Positions 47,801 to 58,512 of a stretch of DNA of 64,000 bases are shown here, one piece after another; position 1 is the first letter of the stretch; every line of letters begins with the position of its first letter. The notes beneath the pieces are model-generated. The model had not been told where the DNA came from. It ran no database searches and was given only the letters and a program-made list of their open reading frames with translations. The position numbers were made by a program, and so were the translations under genes. The DNA lies in contig JASAMV010001340.1 in assembly GCA_030248065.1 (NCBI GenBank), positions 1 through 64,000 of the forward strand, in the 5' to 3' direction. This DNA comes from Rhynchonema sp. JSB1_4 (taxonomy: Eukaryota > Nematoda > Chromadorea > Monhysterida > Xyalidae).

Positions 47801-50800
47801 ATAAGTAGTGACACTTTGGGAACAACTGTCGTGGTGTGCCTTTTAATATGAGTAACGTATATAATGACTGCACAACTCGGACGGGTAGCTGGCGCAATGG
47901 CATTTTATAAGCCAACCTTTCGCGGCGCGCAATGCTCACAGCTGTTAGCCAGCGGATAAAAACCTAAAGATTGCGCGCCCCGTAACCGAGAAACTATGTA
48001 CATACAAAGGGACTGTAGTTTTCACATGCCACCACTTTTCCAGCTTGTGCTGTGTGTTTTACAAGAGTTAGTAAATGGAAAACTGAGGCAAAGATGCTTC
48101 AGTTTGCGCAGGCAATATGGTGCGGCACATTCTGAAATATGCCCAAATGTACCCCAAAGGTATTGCTGACAGGCTATGTTTGGTTGGAAAGCGCACTAAC
48201 GATGAGATTACGCTATCCTTGTTAGTCAACCGTGGATTGTATTTCGATCGTAGTATCGCACTACACACTTCCCTTTGACTGACTTTGAACCGGTTTCCTG
48301 ATGATGAGTTTACTGTCGCAACTTTTGAGTGCTTATTTCCTGTGTCTATGCTCAATTTGACAAGGCTGGCGAAATTCATAAGTGGCGTGTCTTTGAAAAC
48401 CACTTCCCGGCCCAATAAAAAAGAAAGAAAGCAAGCATCTTTTGTTGTTTATGTGGTTTCTTCAACTTTTATGAAAAACTATGATGACTTCATTTTCATT
48501 GTGTTTCACCAGTCAGTGTCTATGGGTGGTTTTGCTCGGTGTTTGTTGCTCAAGTCGTGGACACAATAAACAAACAAAACAATATTGTTCAGGTTCTATA
48601 TTCCTACAGTAACCCACATTGCTTTCGAACGAATCAATTCAAAATGCTGCCATTATTCACATCCCAAACTCTGGTGTTGGTTGCGGCCGGCCTGCTTGTG
48701 TTTGAACTGTGTCGATCTGCCTATTCGATGTATTTCGATGCGGATCGCACTAAAAATCATCAGAAAATGATCTCGAATAGTGATAATGATAATGATTCCA
48801 AAAAAGCTGTGCAACAAAATTCCAAATTGTCGAAAAAGCAGACTAACAACAACAATAGTATGGCAGTGGTAAAAGTCGAGAGTGTTGTGTCTAATAACAT
48901 CAAAGTGCTCCCAGCCCTGCGCACCCCATTCGCTCCTCTACAATGCGACGGGATCACCATGGTATATCGTTTAGCCAATCATGGCTCGAAATCGATATTG
49001 AAAAGTAAGTCCGGCAAAGAATAGTTTTAAATCTAAAAGCATAAATTTAATTTTTTTGCAGAGGCCAAGGTTGACGTTGAGTACATGTCAATGACGACCA
49101 CCGAAGCCGACCTGCGACCACCGGATGACAGTGGTGTGGCCACGGACGAATCGGCCAGTGCTGTGTTGAAGGATAAAAAGTGCGTCCAGTTTGCGATTTC
49201 TGCGGCATTCCTCAAAACTGACTATGACCTGGGGCACCTCTGGAACTGTTGGTTCACTGGCCATTCGAGTAGCTCAAACGTTCCTGAGTTCTTGTCAACG
49301 AACGCTGTGTTGAATGGCAGATGACCTGCGTGAAACATCAGCTGACGAGTTTCAGTCATGCGAGTTTCCAAGCACGCAGACACATTGAATGTTCTAAACT
49401 GCTGGTTCACACATCGCCATGACAGCTTTTCCAGTCTGCTACTACGGTGACTTCAATATGTTTCTTAAAACGTTATAGCATGACCTCAACCACATTCATT
49501 ACTTCTGATAACAATATGGCAGGTAAGTATAAGTTGACATTAAAAATATATTTACCTAGAAGTTTTCGAACTTCTCACAACATCGGTATTCACAATAGAC
49601 AAAAATATCAGTGATGTTCTGTGCCATTCTGTTGCGGGCGCCAATCAGTTTAAGGGCGTTGCTCGTATCCAGGGCACAAACGAGTCAGAGTAGTTGAGTC
49701 TGTTTGACACCAGCGACACACTCCTCTTGTCGGGTGACACTGCCGACATCGTGCTGCTTCGACGACTCGCCTGACTTTGCTGTCTGTTCATGTCCTTCAT
49801 CTTGGCCCGTCGATACTCGCATGCCACACAACGACGGAATGTTCTCTTCTCCTCTTCTTCCATTTTCTGCGCGTGCTTTTCGGCTAAGGCCTGTAAATAG
49901 ACACCTTTGAACTAGGCCACGTTGATGAAATCTGACCGCCTCAGCACAAGACCAATTACTGTATAAGCAGATAGCCAGTCAAGCATTAGCATTCCATGTG
50001 TTTGTTCATCTAAGCACATTCCAGTTCGGTAGTTCAATCACTACGGTCCTACATTTTGTCCCCCAAATATGACTTCCTGGCACCTGTTCGACCCCAACTG
50101 ACCGAAACCTATGTACATAGGCCCACCTATAGCAAGTCCATGAGAGTAGAATGCCGTCGACTTCCAACACCTACCAAGATCTCCTTTTGATGTCGAAAGT
50201 TTCGAAGTCTCGAGATAATAGTATGTTTCATACTTGAAATATATTTTACTGCCTGGGCAGGTTCATATACATTGAATTATCGCATTAGTTCCACCAATAA
50301 CAGTGAAATACTGGTTCTCAGCCGGGAAAGGCGTTTTCAGTTCACTTCACCCGTTTTACCTGCACTTCACTTTTGAGTATTTGGCGTTCTTTATTCAACC
50401 GTTCTTTCTTTTCCCTCCAATCCTCCTTGATTTTGTCCATTTTCGACTTTTCCTGCGACACGTATTGAAGGGCCTCTTGCAGTTTTCTGAACTGAAATGA
50501 GCGGTAACGCAATTTTCAGTCAATTGGGCCACGAAACCGGGCGGAAATTTATCAGCGAACTCAGACAACTGGATGTTTAGAAGTCCAGTTTAGGATTTAC
50601 AAAGGTGCATCAAAGCGTGTTTCCTCACTCCGATTCATTTCGTTACATACAAGTTTCTTGTGCTGAAATGACTAACCTTGACCTCAACAAGTTCAAGGCC
50701 CAAACTGAGACAAGCCCAACCTGCTCCTCTGTGCGTGGTGTTGTGCCAAATCGTTTCAGCAGCATTTTAACGTCGTCCATTGAAGACATGCCACCTCGTA

Positions 50801-53800
50801 GTGACCCTCTTTTCGCTGCCATTTCCTCCTGTTCTCGCTGCTTGAGTTGATTTGCCCGATTTGGAATCGGTTTCTTCTTTATGGCGACGGGCATTTTTAG
50901 ATTATTTTGACGAATTTCAAAATTTAGGGGCGTTTTAAGTACAAAATCTTTGAAGTAATATGGTAATTGTTATTGTTACATTTTTTCCTTGCACAATTCT
51001 ACTTTACGTCGTGCATACATACTTATTTTGTTCGTGAAGTTTCTTCAATGTGGGACAGTGCTCCGTAGGTAGGTAATTTTCATATAAAAAGTTGGCTATT
51101 ATGTTGCGGAGGCTTATAAGCAGAAACCGTTGCTGAAGAGAAAACATGACTTCTAGTTCTCATTCATTGGCTATGCATGAAATAAACTATACTGCACTGC
51201 AAAGAAAACACACAGTATTGTATGCTTGTCTGGCCAGCTGATGTTTTAGTGCCATTTCACCTGCTTATCTGCCACACGGTTGTATAAACACAGTATGTAT
51301 CCCACGTACATGCATTATGTAGGTCGAACGCACTGAATGAGACTTGATACGTTGTCACAATGTTTGAAGGCGGGACCAAGTGGACATTATCTGTACATTA
51401 CGCCACATCTGGAACCTCGGTGTGGCAATCAGGGTTGGGCAAAAAAAAAACGACGGCGTTTTTTCTTAAAAAAACGACGTTTTTTTTAAAAAAAACGCCT
51501 GGGTCGTTTTTCGTTTTTTTAAATCCTGAATTTCCTTGATTTCCCTGATTTTTCAGGGAAAGTACCCTGATCATCAAGGAAAATCAATTTTTTGTCCCAT
51601 TTTTTTAAAAAAATTTCGACCAATTTTTACTTTCTCGAGATACGTCGATATACGGAGTTTGACTTTCAATGATGACCCCGGCCAAAGTTGGTCCCATGAT
51701 GCGGGTCTGATATGGGATCTTAACAACTCGCTAGAAAAGGGTTGAAACCGGTTTATTTTGCCTCAGAACACATAGAATTACTTCATTTAACCACGTTTTC
51801 TTCCCAACATGAGCGTTTTCCAATTTTTTTGGAGGCATATTTTGGTCATCTGGGCGTTTTAAAAAAAAACGTTTTTAAAAAAAACCGTTTTTTTAAAAAA
51901 AACGATTTTTTGGAAAAAAACGTTTTTTGCCCAACCCTGGTGGCAATGAGCGCACCTTTCCCTAATTGATGAAATAGGTGTTACTTAAGATGTTTGCAAT
52001 TTGCAATCGATAATTCAAATTTAAAAACCATTATCTATACTACTAAAACAGGAAGACGTATGTATAGTCCGTCCATCGGCTCATGGCACTTTTTATTTGG
52101 GAGGTTCAGGTTCCGTTGTGAAAAATTGTTCCTCCACAAGGCAATGTCAGAGAAAACTGCGCACAAAAATAAAATAAAATCCGATTTCTCTTTCTTTTCT
52201 TTTTCGTAAGCCAACCGGAACCGGAACAGCACTGGATCCTGTCAAGCTTTTCAGCTGACAAAAAGTGTCATGAGCTGATGGATAAACTATATGTGTGTAT
52301 GTATGTGCCCCCCTCGGAAGGGCGGACGGCTCAATTTTCACGGGTAGCTTTGGCTATGCTAACGGGTCTTCGGGGGGGGGGGGCACGGCACGGGCGCGGC
52401 GCTGTAGCCGGGCCGTAGGCACGGGTCCCGTCTAGTTCAAGTAAAATTTCAAACAGCCGCCTCTGCCTGATTCAGGGTTCGTTTCGAGGAGTCAGTGCAC
52501 AGCGACGTCAGCGAGGCCGAGACGGTGGTGAGCACGGTGTCCATCATTGAGAAACAGGAGAAGAAGCACAAACACAGACATCGACGACATCGCAACAAAC
52601 CACCCAAATTGTAAGTGCAGTTGTGAAACATCAACATATGTTATAATTCATTCTTTTTTTATAGTGTCCGTGAAAGAACAAACATGCAGGTGTGCTTTTG
52701 CACAAGTGTTTGTGTTATATGTATGTTGTCTAGTGTTTTTGAGTGACCGATGGATTCGCTCGCACTGACGATGGCCCGATGCACGGCCAGTCAGTGAACC
52801 CAGAACTTGATACAGTCATCAAACAATGCATGTTGCTGTGCAATAAATTACCCCAGTTTGCCGTTTTAAAAGAGTCGATAGCCGAAGTTTCCCATACCAC
52901 ACGCGCATCGCGCACGTAAGAAATGAAAAATTTGGCAACATTAAATTCCACATCGCCAGAAAATGAACCATCATTAAACTTTCAAAAGACAATCTTTCGC
53001 CATCTTGCAGTTTGGCAGTTGGCAAGGAACGCGACCCAAACGACATCCTAACGGCACTCAACCAAACCGGACCGCAGCACAATGTGGCGCATTACAAAAC
53101 GCTTGACGATGTTATGAAGGCATTGCGCAATGCCGGACTCGAATACTCGAATCTGATATTCGGCATTGACTACACGCGATCCAACTACTATCAGGGCGAG
53201 AAGACGTTTGACGGCAAATCACTGCATCACTTGGATGGACACGATTCGAATCCGTATCAGCAGGTGAGCAGAGAGAAAGAATGGTGAAGAAAACTTGCTG
53301 ACCTGCCCGGCCTCCGAATAGGTGATGCGGTCAGCGTAAAAGTTATTCTCAGACCATGTGTGGTCAGCTGACAACCAATTGCAACGTTTTTCGTTGTGTA
53401 CCTGCCTTGAAACATCACCCATCAATCGTCAGGTGATCACCATCGTGGGTAAAACGCTATCGAGCTTCGACGCAGACGGTCAGATTCCGGCATTCGGCTT
53501 CGGCGACGAATCGACGTGCGATAAGAACATCTTCAGTCTGGCGAAGGGCAGTGAATATTGCAACGGGTTTGAAGGTGCGCACGTTTTCAATCGATTTTCG
53601 ACATATGAAATGAATAGCAAGTCAATCTATCTGATGTTTCAGAGGTGCTCAACTGCTACAATCAAGTGACGCCCAGCATTAGTATGTCGGGGCCGACCAA
53701 TTTTGTGCCGCTCATACAGAAAGCGGTGCAGATTTGCAAAGAGAAGGACTCGTATCACATTCTGGTCATAGTGGCCGACGGACAGGTCACCAATGAGAAG

Positions 53801-54371
53801 ATCAATCAACGAGCCATTGCCAACGCGTCACACTATCCGCTCTCTATCGTCATGTTAGCTCATGTTTCACGTGTATTCTCATTTTATTTTGGACCGAAAA
53901 TATTTTTTATATTGCTATTTATACATTGGTTCTCACTGGGGGACCAAGAAACGTTTGCAGCCCCTCATGTTGCCAATGCTTATTCAGCAAAAAATATTAT
54001 TTGGGACAGGCTTCTCAAAAAAGTATCAAATCCGAACCGGTCCTGTGGCGCTTGCTCAGAACTGTGCCTGAATTTGCAGGGTGGGCGTGGGCGACGGTCC
54101 ATGGAATATGATGACCCGCTTCGACGAGACGCTGCCCAAACGACAATTCGACAACTTTCACTTTGTCGACTTTCACAAGGCTTGTTAATTTTTTATTTAA
54201 AATCGTAAAATTTCTCGATCTGCAACCGAACTTACTTTGTTGATTCAGGTGATGACGGGTGTGGCGAATCCCGAGCCGACATTCGCATTGAATGCACTCA
54301 TGGAGATTCCGGATCAATACAAGGCGATCAAAGCGCTCGGACTGCTGACGGCCAAGCCACAGGCCTCGTAG
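38851..54371 (+). CDS. CPNA-1-type transmembrane copine/VWA protein, long form
   Basis: Twenty-one exons give a 2063-aa protein with every intron phase matching. They are: 38851-39132, 39400-39844, 40108-40619, 40902-41243, 41604-41775, 42062-42197, 42305-42509, 42806-42987, 43290-43491, 44093-44409, 44789-46914, 47467-47571, 49062-49179, 52476-52610, 52665-52689, 52857-52915, 53011-53263, 53433-53574, 53643-53853, 54080-54179, 54249-54371. Residues ~4-22 form a membrane helix ([16 protein letters not shown]) followed by a basic stretch. Exon 11 (~709 codons) carries degenerate repeats. The C-terminal ~275 residues are a copine-type VWA domain: [10 protein letters not shown] supplies the DxTxS metal site, GPTNF and [10 protein letters not shown] the rest, followed by [12 protein letters not shown]. 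elegans CPNA-1, with the same end-to-end plan, sits at integrin attachment sites in muscle; that role is an inference here. The intron after 54179 uses a GC donor. An in-frame upstream ATG at 38734 is possible but would bury the anchor. Confidence 0.88.
44463..44495. repeat. (TTG)n microsatellite in copine intron 10
   Basis: This is an interrupted TTG/TTGCTG trinucleotide run inside the intron that starts at 44410. It is not in coding sequence. Confidence 0.8.
45585..46750 (+). repeat. Tandem ~180-residue repeats within copine exon 11
   Basis: Three units begin with N-T-H-P (codons at 45585, 46125 and 46656), so the periods are 540 and 531 bases. The first two units align along their full length. 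The third is partial. Inside each unit a shorter motif of about 18 residues recurs, roughly L-x-T-x-A-S-x-D-E-x-V-x-V-x-x-x-L, spaced ~40-45 residues. About fourteen copies run through the exon. Confidence 0.85.
47156..47303. repeat. Foldback repeat in copine intron 11
   Basis: The ends TGCAATTGTAGGCTGTTTG and the complement of CAAACAGCCTAAAATTGCA form ~24-base inverted repeats around a GCAGGC-rich core, 148 bases in all. It may be a small MITE or a structured intronic element. Confidence 0.65.
48644..54371 (+). CDS. CPNA-type copine, short form from an alternative first exon
   Basis: An exon at 48644-49004 opens with a strongly hydrophobic anchor (residues ~4-25, [20 protein letters not shown]) and an Asn/Lys-rich linker. 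It ends in phase 1 at a GTAAGT donor. The next common exon (49062) begins in phase 1, exactly as required, and exon 12 of the long form (ending 47571) is also phase 1. Either upstream exon can therefore be joined to the same downstream block, giving a 508-aa protein with its own membrane anchor and the full copine domain. The most economical reading is an internal promoter. Two adjacent genes fused by annotation are less likely, because the long form would then lack a terminator exon. Confidence 0.75.
49645..50894 (-). CDS. Small coiled-coil protein nested in a copine intron
   Basis: Three exons on the minus strand (50894-50721, 50491-50360, 49890-49645) join in phase 0 to a 183-aa protein. 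The first exon encodes a basic N-terminus ([16 protein letters not shown]) and a [20 protein letters not shown] helix. The second is a Lys/Glu-rich coiled coil ([26 protein letters not shown]). The third continues the helix, then has a CVAC pair and a Ser-rich tail ending at a TGA at 49645-49647. I do not recognise the family. The gene lies entirely within the 3.3 kb intron between copine exons 13 and 14, on the opposite strand. Extra exons in the 470-base intron between the second and third cannot be excluded. Confidence 0.72.
51430..51939. mobile_element. hAT-like MITE (CAGGGTTGGGC termini), complete copy
   Basis: It begins CAGGGTTGGGCAAAAAA and ends with the complement TTTTTTGCCCAACCCTG. 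Exact 8-base duplications GTGGCAAT lie at 51422-51429 and 51940-51947. It shares a ~200-base core (around GACCCCGGCCAAAGTTGGTC) with the copies in the palindrome arms. It lies in the copine intron between exons 13 and 14. It is the best-preserved member in the window. Confidence 0.9.
52034..52435 (+). mobile_element. Non-autonomous Helitron
   Basis: The left end TCTATACTACTAAAAC is the classic Helitron 5' terminus. The right end is CTAG at 52432-52435, preceded directly by the hairpin ACGGGTCCCGT. The element sits between A (52033) and T (52436) without a target duplication, as Helitrons do. At 402 bp it encodes nothing. It carries an internal foldback (52063-52291). It lies ~40 bases upstream of the acceptor of copine exon 14 (52476). 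Confidence 0.85.
52063..52291. mobile_element. TATAGTCC-family foldback inside the Helitron
   Basis: TATAGTCCGTCCATCGGCTC and the complementary GAGCTGATGGATAAACTATA face each other over 229 bases. The ends match the foldback MITEs at 780-1112 and 29748-30080, so a MITE has probably been captured within the Helitron. Confidence 0.6.
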
Positions 54372-54996
54372 TGACGTCAACCTCCAATGCGCTTTGACAA
54401 TCCCAGCAAGACCAAAACCACGATCATGATATTTCTCTCTATTTAAACCTGTATCGAAATTTGGGAGCGACACACGTTCGTTGTTTGAAACATCAGCTGA
54501 ACACACACAGTGCCAACTCATCTCAGCGAAAGACGTGAAACATCATCCACCATCTAAGTGCAGCATTTGTCATTGTCGTTGTTGTGGTGCGTGATCGCAA
54601 TGATTTTCTCTTTGTAAAAAATATTTACATGTGAATTCTTTCGCTATGTACTGCTGTCTCTGTCTTCAATATTGCAATTTCTCTTTAATATCGAGAAACA
54701 ATATCCGCGTTTGTTGCGAACGATGCATTGTTATGAACAAATATTTATTTTAAATTATCGATTGACATTGAAATTTATAATATGAAAAACGATAAATAAT
54801 TATCCCATTGAAGGTGTCCTGCACAAATATCTACTATACTGGCTTACAAGAAAATATGGCGTATAAAGTATGGCGCAAGAAAATGAAAACTGGCATTTCT
54901 TTAGTCAAACCAACTTTTTCCATATCAGTTTAAACTTTTCTATCAACTGAAAAACTATGAGTTTATGATCGATTAAAAGCTGTTTCATCATCAGTC

Positions 54997-55852
54997 ATGC
55001 AAATGGCCATGATTCGATGGTTGCTGTTAGTGATGTTGTTGCTTCGACCGGAATTCTCGTGTGGAAAGGCAAAAGGCGGCAAGGGAAAACCAGGTTTTGC
55101 TTCTTTTTGGCTTACAGTTCGTGGTATATGATTCCAATAGTTTACAACTTTCAGCCATTACCCTGAAAGCGCTGCAAGCCGGAAGTAGGAAACGAAAAAT
55201 GGATTTACAGGACGCGTTGACTTATGAAGACTGGATGCATCAGTTTGAGCCATTCGAACCACACACAGACTTTTATGAAGACTTTGATATTGGTTTGGGA
55301 TATTCTTGGGAAAAATTAAGGGTTTCAAACTTCTCTATATGTAGTTGTATGATTTCAGAATCTAGATCGGGTGGCGAACCTTGGGACGATCTGGCGAAAG
55401 GACAAGTGGTGGCGAATATAAACGCAGAAGGTTGCATGTGTTGTTTCAATTGTGCTAAGATCTACATAACAGAACAGCAGCTTTTAGTACACTTGTATGT
55501 ATTAGGACCTCTTTATCAACAACTGCTGAGAAGCAAAGCGCTCGAGCGACTTTACGCGTACGCGAGACTGGAGAAGAAAAACCCAAGTGAAGTGGAGAGT
55601 GAATTCAAGAAAGCCAACAGAGCGAGAGGCGAATGTAAGAGATTTGTTTTTGTTTCAATAATTCCAGTTACGCCAAGGAATATATGTATGCATAATAGTA
55701 TGGTTTGCTTGTTTTCAGCTTCGAAACAGCAGACCACTGATCTGATCAAACGATTGGGCGAATGCAACAAAGGTTGTCCAGACAATTTTGGTCGCGAGGT
55801 TCACGAGACATGTCTGGAGAAATGTCTCAGTGCTCATGTTCAGCGGTCATAA
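54997..55852 (+). CDS. Small secreted protein with twin CX3C motif, paralogue 1
   Basis: Four exons (54997-55093, 55155-55292, 55359-55634, 55719-55852), all joined in phase 1, give 214 aa. Residues 1-22 form a signal peptide (MIRWLLLVMLLLRPEFSCG). The middle is acidic/aromatic (DALTYEDWMHQFEPFEPH) with a CMCCFNC cluster and a helix-rich segment. The last ~40 residues carry ECNKGCP...CLEKC, that is C-x3-C-x11-C-x3-C. The same C-terminal block and the same phase-1 introns occur in the gene at 58513-59150. I do not recognise a named family. Twin CX3C arrays usually form a disulfide-stapled helical hairpin. There is an AATAAA at about 56009. Confidence 0.78.
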
Positions 55853-56400
55853 TAATCCGACGGTAAATACAATCGAAGTGATTGTGCAGATACTGAAAAG
55901 TGACATGAGATGAACATAAAATTTGCTGACTGACTGTGTATATTTCATTCGTACAAGAAATTTTTGATTTCCAATGAGTCTTGGTTACCCTACTTGACGT
56001 GTTGAGTGGTAATAAAAACTTGTGTCGAGGGAAAAGTATGACACTGGTCCTATTGAAACCAAGGCCTATAACGGAGCTCATTTTTAGCAATTTTTTGCCG
56101 CGTGGTTCTGCGGTCCGTCGCCAAGACATGTGTACCTATGTACTACGTTGTAGCACACAAATCTAATTTTTCATTAGTTGAAAAGCACAGGAGCGGAAAA
56201 GTTATCACGCTGAAAAGGTTGACTGCACGAAGAAACATGAAAAGGCCCTCCACAAACGTGTTAGATGCGTGCACTAATGTTGATAATATTCAGGTCACTT
56301 ACAACTCAGTTCATATACACCTCGACATCATTTCATGCCAAAAATTAAACTTCACAGACACTAGGAAGAAAAACTAGAATATCCTACATTTTCCGACATC

Positions 56401-58361
56401 ATGCGTTGGCCGGCGATATTTGTGCTGTTCGGTTGCCTGAAATTGGCAGATTTCGGTTGGCTTCAATTTTTCTCCGATCAGCAAAAAAAATAATGACAAT
56501 ATTTCTAGTTTTTTTAAAAATAAATTGCAGAGATGCACCCAATCGCCTGGCAATGTGCCTGGGGTCCACAACTGTGTGGCGTGATCATCAAGACTTACTA
56601 TCAAATTTCGAAACTGCCACCCAAGCCTGCCGATCGACATAATATACCGTCTGGAAGGTTGGAGTTGACCGAATGCGTAGTTAGAGACATATGTATATTT
56701 TCAAGAAGGACTTTTATTGATTACTTTTTGTCAATAAACAGTTACAAAATTTCAGACTCAACGTGATGTCGTTCAACACATTTCGTTGTGGCACCATGCG
56801 CGGCAACGACTGGGGACCGCAGGCCAGGGTGGCTGACGTCATTCTGAGTCGACCAACGCATATCGCCTTGATTCAAGCAAGAAATCTTGTCCTTTATTGT
56901 TTTCAACCTGAAGTGATCGGAGTTTTTCAAAGTCAGCTCTATCCATTCATAGGAGACGAATTATGAAGATTGCCTGAAGAATCTAGTGCAAGAACTTGTC
57001 GATCGAACCAATCAGAAATGGTACGGGTATTCGTATGGTCAAGCAGGTGTCGTGTCCAGTGTGCCCATCGAACGTAAAACTAAGGTATGACGACAGCGTG
57101 AAGTGGTCGGTTACTGTATATAAAGATGGACCCTTATGGAACCGCAATACATGGGCACGTAACAAAACGAAATGCACGAAATTCGAAATTGAGTTTTCTT
57201 GGCCTGGGTACATAGGCATATACGGTTCTTCGTCTTGGGCTCACCCAACAACACAGGTTCGATTCCACTACCTGTGCCACCTGCAACAACGTTAACTTCG
57301 AAATTGCGGGTGGAAGTCGCAATATTTTAAATTCAGCATGATTATTCCAGTTGCCCCACCCGTCCACCCCGGACAGCGGGAGTCCAGCGGCAGCGGCAGT
57401 GTCCGTGAACGTGACGCTGCCCGACTCAAACCAAAACTACAGTATCCAATTGTGGTCGTTATATGCTGACTGGCGTAGGTATACACCCTACTACATTTGT
57501 GATGGCAGTTTTGCCCAAATCCCATGTGCACCTGGGTGAGTTCTTGGGGAGTTTTTGGTCGGAAATCGAAGCTATTTTTTTGATATTGTCCTTCCAGCTT
57601 CACTTTGTGTGGACTCTTCAGCGACAAACAAACCGGAGTCGACTTTTACACCGGAATGAACTGTGAGATAAGTTTATAATGTCAGTTTAAGTCAAATTTC
57701 TAAAATAGCATCAAAAAAACACGCCATAACAACATTTCAGTCCGAGCACAGCACGTACGAGCCCTGTTGAAGAATATTGATATGACGGAAAACAATGTGA
57801 ACGTTCATTCTAATTTTCTCTTAAGTCACCAAGTGTGACATCAGAGTCACACAACATCCGGTATTTTACGAAATTTCCAGCACGATCTAATCGTAATCGG
57901 CGGTGATCTAAATGAGCCATCGCGTTTCGACTGGATTTCGGGCGTGAATCTCACGCAAAAGCACTGCCCACATTATTTTCCCTATCACGACTTCCCGAGC
58001 ACCCAGCACCTGCACCGTCACGGTTTCACGGACTCGTACCGCACGGCCCACCCTGATGTTAAAGGCCATCCTGGCTACACTTGGTCGTCAACGTACACAC
58101 AGGATGTACAGGATCGCATCGATTTCCTGTTCTACAAGCAAACTTCACATCGGGGCCGAGTGACCCTGCGCAGATCCGAAGTCATCGCACCGCATAGTCA
58201 TGTGATGGATGACATGATCAGCGATCATTTTGTCGTCTACATGGAGTCAGTTGTGCTCATCAGGTTAACTTCAACTAAAATTTGACAATGGTGAAATTTT
58301 GTGTTCCAGGCTCGACGTCGAGGTAGCACAACAAGCCGATTCAAATCTAAAATCTCAGTGA
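56401..58361 (+). CDS. Secreted endonuclease/exonuclease/phosphatase-fold enzyme
   Basis: Ten exons (56401-56455, 56531-56657, 56756-56876, 56953-57073, 57257-57309, 57351-57535, 57598-57662, 57741-57796, 57881-58245, 58310-58361) close in phase to 399 aa. Residues 1-16 are a signal peptide. The EEP catalytic signature is complete: LNVMSFNTF (Asn), LIQETN (metal-binding Glu), GQAGVVSSVPI, YADWRRYTPYY, VIGGDLNEPSRFDW (Asp/Asn), DRIDFLFYK and ISDHFVVY (Asp-His). Members cleave phosphodiester bonds in nucleic acids or phospholipids; the substrate here cannot be told. The Glu is only created if the third intron uses a GC donor (CAA then gcaaga). The end of exon 8 could be 6 bases further. The gene sits between the two twin-CX3C paralogues. 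Confidence 0.83.
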
Positions 58362-58512
58362 TCAAAATCTAAAATGCATTTATTCCCCTTCACATTCTTA
58401 TGCTGTGGTCGTATCGTAATCTTTTGAAACGGAGAGTTTCATTTTCCACTGCGAGTTTATTTCATGAGAAGATGTGACATACGAAGCAATCTGATTCAAA
58501 GAGTCATCACCA

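Larger units (their letters stand above)
39730..54545. other. Recurrent 10-mer TGAAACATCA across the copine locus
   Basis: GAAACATCA starts at 39730, 40998, 47353, 47426, 49332, 52625, 53409, 54487 and 54537. Its complement TGATGTTTC starts at 44017, 44524, 47413 and 53632. Nearly all extend to the 10-mer TGAAACATCA. Two copies lie in exons and the rest in introns or just past the stop codon. One more copy is in each LMBRD2 gene (about 6140 and 24694). Confidence 0.8.

Noticed and set aside
54891..56341. ATGCCA hexamers ~65-105 bases upstream of the nuclease and first twin-CX3C gene, reminiscent of the gland-effector promoter word of cyst nematodes
   Set aside because: Only two of three genes have it, the word is six bases long, and the nematode clade is unknown, so chance explains it.
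57250..57275. tRNA-like GGTTCGATTCC box
   Set aside because: It lies in a coding exon of the nuclease gene and lacks a matching A box and acceptor stem.
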